From: Hevea brasiliensis
Lineage: Eukaryota > Streptophyta > Magnoliopsida > Malpighiales > Euphorbiaceae
Direction of reading: 5' to 3'
NCBI RefSeq assembly: GCF_030052815.1
Contig: NC_079505.1
Span: 29,202,992-29,266,991 of the forward strand
DNA: 64,000 nt
The notes below the pieces were generated by a model. That model ran no database searches, was not told the DNA's origin, and saw nothing but the letters and a program-made list of their open reading frames with translations. Position numbers and translations under genes: made by a program. Positions 60,536-64,000 of this stretch are shown piece by piece (position 1 is the stretch's first letter; every line of letters starts with the position of its first letter).

Positions 60536-61470
60536 TCTTAGTAGTATGCTCTAGAGCATATCATTTTGTATTATCTTGTACATATTTTTATTAATAAAAG
60601 GCATTTTAACTTTTCTGTTTACATAATCCACTTATGTGTAATTGAAAAGGTCCATTGATATTTTGTTAGAAATTCTATTCTTAAGTTATTAAGAATATGA
60701 GTGACAGTATTTCTAGCACAAAGTATCATAAATTGGTTCACAATCAAGGATACTTCACAAAGGACATGACTTATCCAGAAAGATTGTAATCATGTTTGTT
60801 CCCAAAGTATTAATATGAGATATAAATAAGTTAGAGTGGTGAGTCTCATGCCATATAACAAACATGATAGGCACTTATACACGATAAGTAGGCCGAACCA
60901 GTGACGCTTATGATAAGCACATAGAGTTTACTCTTGTCAATGCATTGTCATATATCATATCCATGCATATAATCTTTAGACCTGAGATAACACAGTTATC
61001 TTATATATAGGTGGTTTGAGTTTGATACTGCTTTCATACTTGTACTCTGTATGGGTATATGGGCATGTATTGGCTCTTACTAGTTATATATGGGATAGGT
61101 GTTAATCAAGATGAAATCCGTTACCCTAAGTAAATAGGGATAAAATCCTATGTTCATTTAATTATTCTTGATGATTTAAGTTGCTAGCCAGGACAGATAG
61201 ATTTAGTCAGAAAAGAGTTTCTGACAAGAAAATCTAATTAATCAAGAATTGGAATTAAAAGAGAACATAATGTTCATAGCGAATGGAGGTTGACATTAAC
61301 CATGACTCCAGCTGGAATTGGGATTTTGTAACAGAGAGATTCTAGTGCATGGTAACATATGATTAAAGGTTCATTTAAGGTATTCCTTATTACTGATTGG
61401 GTGGCTATGGCATGCTACGCTAGGTGTCAACCATGGTGTATGAGATACCTGAAATGATTTAGAGAAATCA
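60536..61470 (+). repeat. Second copia LTR piece
   Basis: It is homologous to 5740-6685. The first bases read TCTTAG instead of TGTTAG, so the terminal TG is lost. It is cut at 61470 within GAGAAATCA by the next gypsy LTR. Whether it is a 5' LTR or a solo LTR cannot be told, because the rest lies outside or is lost. Confidence 0.8.
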
Positions 61471-63426
61471 TGTAACACCCTCACTTTAGCTAGTTCGTGC
61501 ATTCGACTGTTCCGGTGATTAATGTCGGTCTGGACAGTCGGAATGTCTACAACTATATGTAAACTAGAGTGAGAAGTTATAAATAGACCAAATAATAGTA
61601 AGAAAAATTAAGGAAAAAAATTTAGAAATAAAATACAACGAAGTTAAAAGAGCCGATGCCCCAGTGATGGGTGACTCTAACGGGAAGTAGCAGTGAAGAC
61701 AGCTAGTAGCCCTAAGCCCAAGGGAAATCCCGTGAAATAATTTTTGGGACTCCAGAGAAGAGTCATTGAGGTTTTGATGGCATTAGAGTGCTAAGAAAAT
61801 GCTTAGAAAAATTTTTAGATCGGTATAGACGATTTTGGCTCAATAAGCCAAACGGAGGGCATTTTGGTCATTTCGTCTTCAGAGATGATTTTTGGCCAAC
61901 TTGTCTAGTTAAGTAAATAATTATTATAACATAAAATATAAATAAATATTGCTAAAAATTTAATTGAAAAGGAGTAGAAAAGAAAAGAAAAAAGAAAAAA
62001 ATTGAAATTTTGACATCACATGATGTCATTTAAAAAGCTCCACCCAATCACCATTTGACAAGCAAATTAAAAGGGATAAAAATGACATAAAAATGAGATA
62101 AAAATGAAATAATTCTAGCAGCATCTCTTTCATTCAGCCGAACCAAGAGAAGAGAGAAAGAAAGAGAGAGAGAGAGAGAGACCTCCATTAAAGCTTTGAG
62201 TGAGCTTGATTTCCACCCACCAAACCACCTCAAAACCCCTTCCTAGCTTCACAAAAATTTGTCCCTACCATTAGAGCAAGACTTGGACAACAAAAAGGAA
62301 GAGAAAAAGTGGAGTTTTCAAGCCTTGGGAATTGGCTAAGTCAAGGTTAGTGCTACCTCTTCCATAAATCCATGAGTTTATCTTGTGTAGATTATGAATT
62401 GAGTGTTAGTTTTGGAAGAAAGAAAACAAATTATGTAGGTATGAAAAACCCTCAATTTTGGTAGCTTAGGGTACTTTAGAGTTTCAATGATTCAAGTGAA
62501 TTATAGTTATGAATTGATGCAATTGAACATGAAATTGATGATTAGAACATTTGATAGCATGATGTTTGAGTAAATTGGAATTTTGGAGTTAGGGTTTGGA
62601 GCAAACTTAGGGTTTTGCTCATGTGTTGGTGAATGGAAGTCCTAATGGTCAATTAGTGACCACTTGGCTATGTTTTATGAGGAATTGAAGTGAATTGTGG
62701 CTTTGGATTTGAGGTTGGGTATGCTGCCTCATAGGACCTGCAGGGTTGGATGTGAGTCCAATAAGTTTGGGTAGCTGTAATTTGAGAGGTGTAGGTTCAA
62801 TTGGTGCAAGGTCAATTGGAAATGAAACTAGACACATAATGACACAACTTTGATGAAGAAACCGTGCCTAGAAAACCACAATAGAATATCCTAAAAATTG
62901 ACCAAATTCGGGTAACTAACCTGTTGGTCTTGGAAATTAACCAAATGAACATTGTTTGTTTATTTGGCCATAACTCAGTGTAGCAATATCCAAATGACCT
63001 GAATTTTATATCAATAAAAAGATTAGACAGTTTAGAACAAATTTCATGGAGAACACAAACTCAAATTCTGAACCTAACCAATTCAAATTGCTAGTCCAAG
63101 TTAGGACACCAAATTTGGCAGAATCAAATTTGCCCAGAAAATTTGGGTAAGAACCAATCCGGCTAGTTATGGTAAATTGAATATAACTTGAGCTACAAAA
63201 CTCCAAATGGAGTGATTCAAAAAGGAAATTAAAGAAGACACATGAAGGAATAACTTTGATGAAGAGAATTGTGTCAAATTTCCACTATAACAATAACCAA
63301 TGGAACAGTAAACTTAAGGTATGAAATCTGAAAATTTTGAATAATATAAAATAAGCTTTGAAATGGTATTGAAAATCAATGCCAACAAAAATAAAATGCA
63401 AAATGTGGTATCTTGGTGAACTTAGG
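61471..63426. repeat. Family-A LTR, opposite orientation to 1-2036
   Basis: It starts TGTAACACCCTCACTTT. Long stretches are the reverse complement of 1-2036 (for example 61740-61960 against about 1570-1800). It has a (GA)n tract at about 62155-62181 and a 5S-like box at 61643-61688. It lacks its far end: at 63427 another TGTAACATCC starts. ORFs at 62048, 62649 and 63006 (minus) are not genes. Confidence 0.78.
62155..62181. repeat. GA microsatellite in the family-A LTR
   Basis: GAAAGAAAGAGAGAGAGAGA-type run. It creates the Ser/Leu-rich minus-strand false ORF at 62048. Confidence 0.9.
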
Positions 63427-64000
63427 TGTAACATCCCTGTCGACACCATATTTTGGCCGATCCCCAAAATCAATAAATTTTGAAACTGATCCCCAGCACT
63501 AAGTCTCCCTTTGCCAGCCAATCACATTTCCAATCTCTCTTTACCAAACAATCACATTTCCGACCTCTCCTCAAAAGGAATCAAACCAATACTAAGTCCC
63601 CATGTCACTTAAAGCCTTGCCGATCTCTCAAACCAATTGTCAAATATCCTGAATAGTCAATTACATTCCCGATCTCTCTCGTCAGACGAAATTGAACCAG
63701 CACTAGATCTTCATTTTAAAAGTTTAGGAATAATCAAGTTAAGGTTCCAATCCGGTTTAATGGCGATCCCGATCTTAAGTACTCAAGCCAAATTTCCAAT
63801 TTTAAATTAAGTCCTGTTTAACGTTGGTTCCCTGTCGATCTCATGCTTATGGTGTTTTCTGACCTCATACACTTAGATTAATAATCAACTTTAGTTGTTT
63901 TAATATGCTCAGACAATCAAGTGCTTAAGTAATTTAGAGATTTTCCGATCACATCCATTCACTGAACAAAAGCGAGTTTCATTTCATATTAAAGTTTGTA
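63427..64000. other. Start of another LTR-like sequence, cut by the window edge
   Basis: It starts TGTAACATCCC directly followed by TGTCGACACCATATTTTGGC (63439), which resembles the start of Tat/Ogre-type LTRs. Beyond that it is pyrimidine-rich with repeated CCGATCTCT and AATCACATTTCC motifs. It is non-coding. No homologue occurs in the window, so the assignment is tentative. Confidence 0.4.

Noticed and set aside
5740..61470. The two copia LTR pieces (5740 and 60536) as the two ends of one copia element
   Set aside because: The copia interior lies before 5740, so 5740 begins a 3' LTR. A second LTR downstream in the same orientation must belong to another copy.

Overview
This 64 kb window is a plant intergenic block made almost entirely of nested LTR retrotransposons. 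I found no ordinary host gene. The AT-rich sequence, the Ty1/copia and Ty3/gypsy coding remnants, the tRNA-iMet-type primer sites and a Cassandra-like 5S-bearing LTR all indicate a eudicot plant nucleus. Euphorbiaceae (rubber tree or cassava relatives) is only a guess from the general look of the LTRs.

Layout. 1-2412: the end of a gypsy LTR (family A), a primer binding site and the start of gag. 2413-2977: the end of an unrelated LTR. 2978-18909: a 5'-truncated copia element (+ strand) whose 3' LTR is split by gypsy element E (7247-18303, - strand, TSD TGACA). 18910-23944: two facing partial family-B LTRs. 23945-24826: AT-rich flank. 24827-59748: one gypsy element, C (+ strand), with an exact CTAGT target duplication on both sides. 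Its interior has been interrupted at least twice, by element D (29112-39581, - strand) and by element B (39976-52296, + strand) together with a Cassandra-like solo LTR (52297-52582). 59749-60272: flank. 60273-60535: family-A-like LTR piece. 60536-61470: second copia LTR piece. 61471-63426: family-A LTR. 63427-64000: start of another LTR-like sequence.

B and C carry Tekay/Del-type chromovirus gag-pol (CCHC gag, protease, RT with FIDD, RNase H, integrase with HHCC, GPF/Y module and a C-terminal chromodomain-like tail). Both are broken by nonsense codons and frameshifts. D and E share a different, pol-poor interior: gag without its capsid core but with the zinc knuckle, a protease stump and a homologous non-coding block. 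They look like a non-autonomous lineage that would need to be mobilised in trans.

The most unusual signals are these. (1) The capsid-less, pol-less internal region is shared by D and E although they use different LTR families. (2) Every gypsy LTR that preserves this interval has a 5S-rRNA-like box near one end. (3) A conserved double stem-loop lies about 0.65-0.75 kb inside the PBS-side end of LTR families B, C, D and E, with a paired base change in one copy. (4) A perfect 57-bp-arm palindrome is present in one LTR of B only. (5) A 79-bp piece of target flank has been copied into the far LTR of E. (6) The LTR at 1-2036 is inverted relative to its PBS when compared with B, C, D and E.
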